Shown piece by piece: positions 15,624 through 16,306 of a stretch of DNA of 16,306 bases (position 1 is its first letter; each line of letters opens with the position of its first letter). The notes beneath the pieces were generated by a model, which saw only the letters and a program-made list of their open reading frames with translations, was not told the origin of the DNA and did no database searches. This DNA comes from Alphaproteobacteria bacterium. GTDB taxonomy: Bacteria > Pseudomonadota > Alphaproteobacteria > Puniceispirillales > Puniceispirillaceae. The stretch covers positions 1 through 16,306 of the forward strand of contig WTHY01000010.1 in the NCBI GenBank assembly GCA_011522945.1. The letters are read 5' to 3'. The translations under genes and the position numbers were made by a program.

Positions 15624-16276
15624 TCTTTATACAGGCATAGATTTTGTATCTTGCAAATACCACAATCAGGCTTGCGCGCCTTGCAGACATAGCGCCCATG
15701 TAAAATGAGCCAGTGATGCGCTCCTAATTTGAACTTATCAGGCACACGCCTGTTCAGCTCGGCTTCCACAGCATCAGGTGTTGCACCTGGCGCCATGGCC
15801 GTGCGGTTTCCAACACGAAATATATGTGTATCTACAGCAATTGTGGGGTGGCCAAATGCCTCATTTAGCACAACATTAGCTGTCTTGCGGCCAACACCTG
15901 GCAGGGCTTCTAACGCAGCCCGATCCTCTGGAACCTGGCTATTATGCGCATCAATCAAAATTTGAGATAATGCCAGGACATTCTGTGCCTTGGTGTTATA
16001 AAGCCCAATTGTTTTGATATAGGATTTAATGCCCTCTAGCCCGAGCGCTACCATTTTTTCTGGTGTATCAACCAGCTTGAAAAGAGGGCCTGTCGCTTTG
16101 TTTACGCCCACATCTGTAGCTTGGGCAGATAAAGCCACGGCGACTAGCAAAGTATAGGGATTTATAAAATTGAGCTCCGTGCGGGGGTTAGGTTCAGCCT
16201 CTGCCAGAATTTCAAACGCCTCTGCCATATCAGACAGTTTCATTTTTCGTGATGTTATCTTTGTGCGCTTTGTCAT
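15611..16276 (-). CDS. nth: Endonuclease III (DNA glycosylase/AP lyase)
   Basis: Nth removes oxidised pyrimidines from DNA and cuts the abasic site, in base-excision repair. The product is very close in plan to Escherichia coli Nth: TELNFINPY (33-41), LSAQATDVGVNKAT (49-62), helix-hairpin-helix LPGVGRKTANVVL (125-137) with catalytic Lys131, VDTHIFRV with catalytic Asp149, and the 4Fe-4S ligands C198, C205, C208 and C214 in the C-x6-C-x2-C-x5-C pattern. I choose the ATG at 16276 (221 residues). The frame is open to the window edge and a TTG at 16300 would add 8 residues; an ATG at 16243 would give a length nearer to E. coli. The true start could also lie beyond the window. The stop overlaps the lipoprotein stop by the palindrome CTAG. 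Confidence 0.95.
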   Translation of the reverse strand: MTKRTKITSRKMKLSDMAEAFEILAEAEPNPRTELNFINPYTLLVAVALSAQATDVGVNKATGPLFKLVDTPEKMVALGLEGIKSYIKTIGLYNTKAQNVLALSQILIDAHNSQVPEDRAALEALPGVGRKTANVVLNEAFGHPTIAVDTHIFRVGNRTAMAPGATPDAVEAELNRRVPDKFKLGAHHWLILHGRYVCKARKPDCGICKIQNLCLYKDKTL

Positions 16277-16306
16277 TTTTCTATAGTTTTTCTCTGGCAA
16301 TTTTCT

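Noticed and set aside
1..16306. Defence island, mobile element, CRISPR array or novel multi-gene system
   Set aside because: I found no transposase, integrase, nuclease-helicase clusters, spaced repeats or tRNA-linked junctions; almost all the sequence is taken up by recognisable housekeeping genes in a known order.

Overview
The window looks like a stretch of ordinary alphaproteobacterial chromosome of moderate G+C (roughly mid-40s percent by eye). The evidence is protein-level: an alphaproteobacterial-style GlnD, MurJ, MutS, two-domain Nfu and hybrid malic enzyme, in the mutS-glnD-murJ-trpS-nfu-tsaB neighbourhood I associate with that class. A marine low-GC lineage such as SAR116 or a relative is a guess, not shown by the sequence. 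The first 14 bases match the end of the Tn5/Nextera mosaic-end adapter, so the left edge is probably a library artefact and native sequence starts near base 15.

Layout. Bases 15-77 (minus) hold the start of an ORF in the position where rimI often follows tsaB. tsaB (85-852, minus) faces away from a secreted polysaccharide-deacetylase-like gene (1023-2042, plus). That gene converges on a membrane-anchored Bax-like glucosaminidase gene (2271-3248, minus). Next, all on minus, come nfu (3285-3836), trpS (3982-4986), murJ (5095-6669), glnD (6669-9497) and mutS (9500-12286). The order of transcription is mutS, glnD, murJ, trpS, nfu, bax-like. mutS-glnD-murJ are packed with a 2-nt gap and a 1-nt overlap. 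trpS and nfu have room for their own promoters. A divergent intergenic region separates mutS from maeB (12440-14701, plus). maeB overlaps a gene for an uncharacterised lipoprotein (14688-15614, plus), which converges on nth (15611-16276, minus) with both stop codons inside one CTAG.

Function. Most genes are housekeeping: tRNA t6A modification (tsaB), Fe-S cluster delivery (nfu), tryptophanyl-tRNA synthesis (trpS), lipid II flipping (murJ), nitrogen/PII signalling (glnD), mismatch and base-excision repair (mutS, nth), and malate decarboxylation (maeB). Three products are envelope proteins of less certain role: the deacetylase-like protein, the Bax-like hydrolase and the lipoprotein. I see no CRISPR array, insertion sequence, phage gene, toxin-antitoxin pair, tRNA or rRNA. 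I do not find a convincing new multi-gene system. The points most worth a second look are the adapter remnant, the Gln in place of a metal-ligand His in the deacetylase, the duplicated promoter-like 14-mer upstream of trpS, the short tandem repeat inside tsaB, and the unusual lipoprotein.
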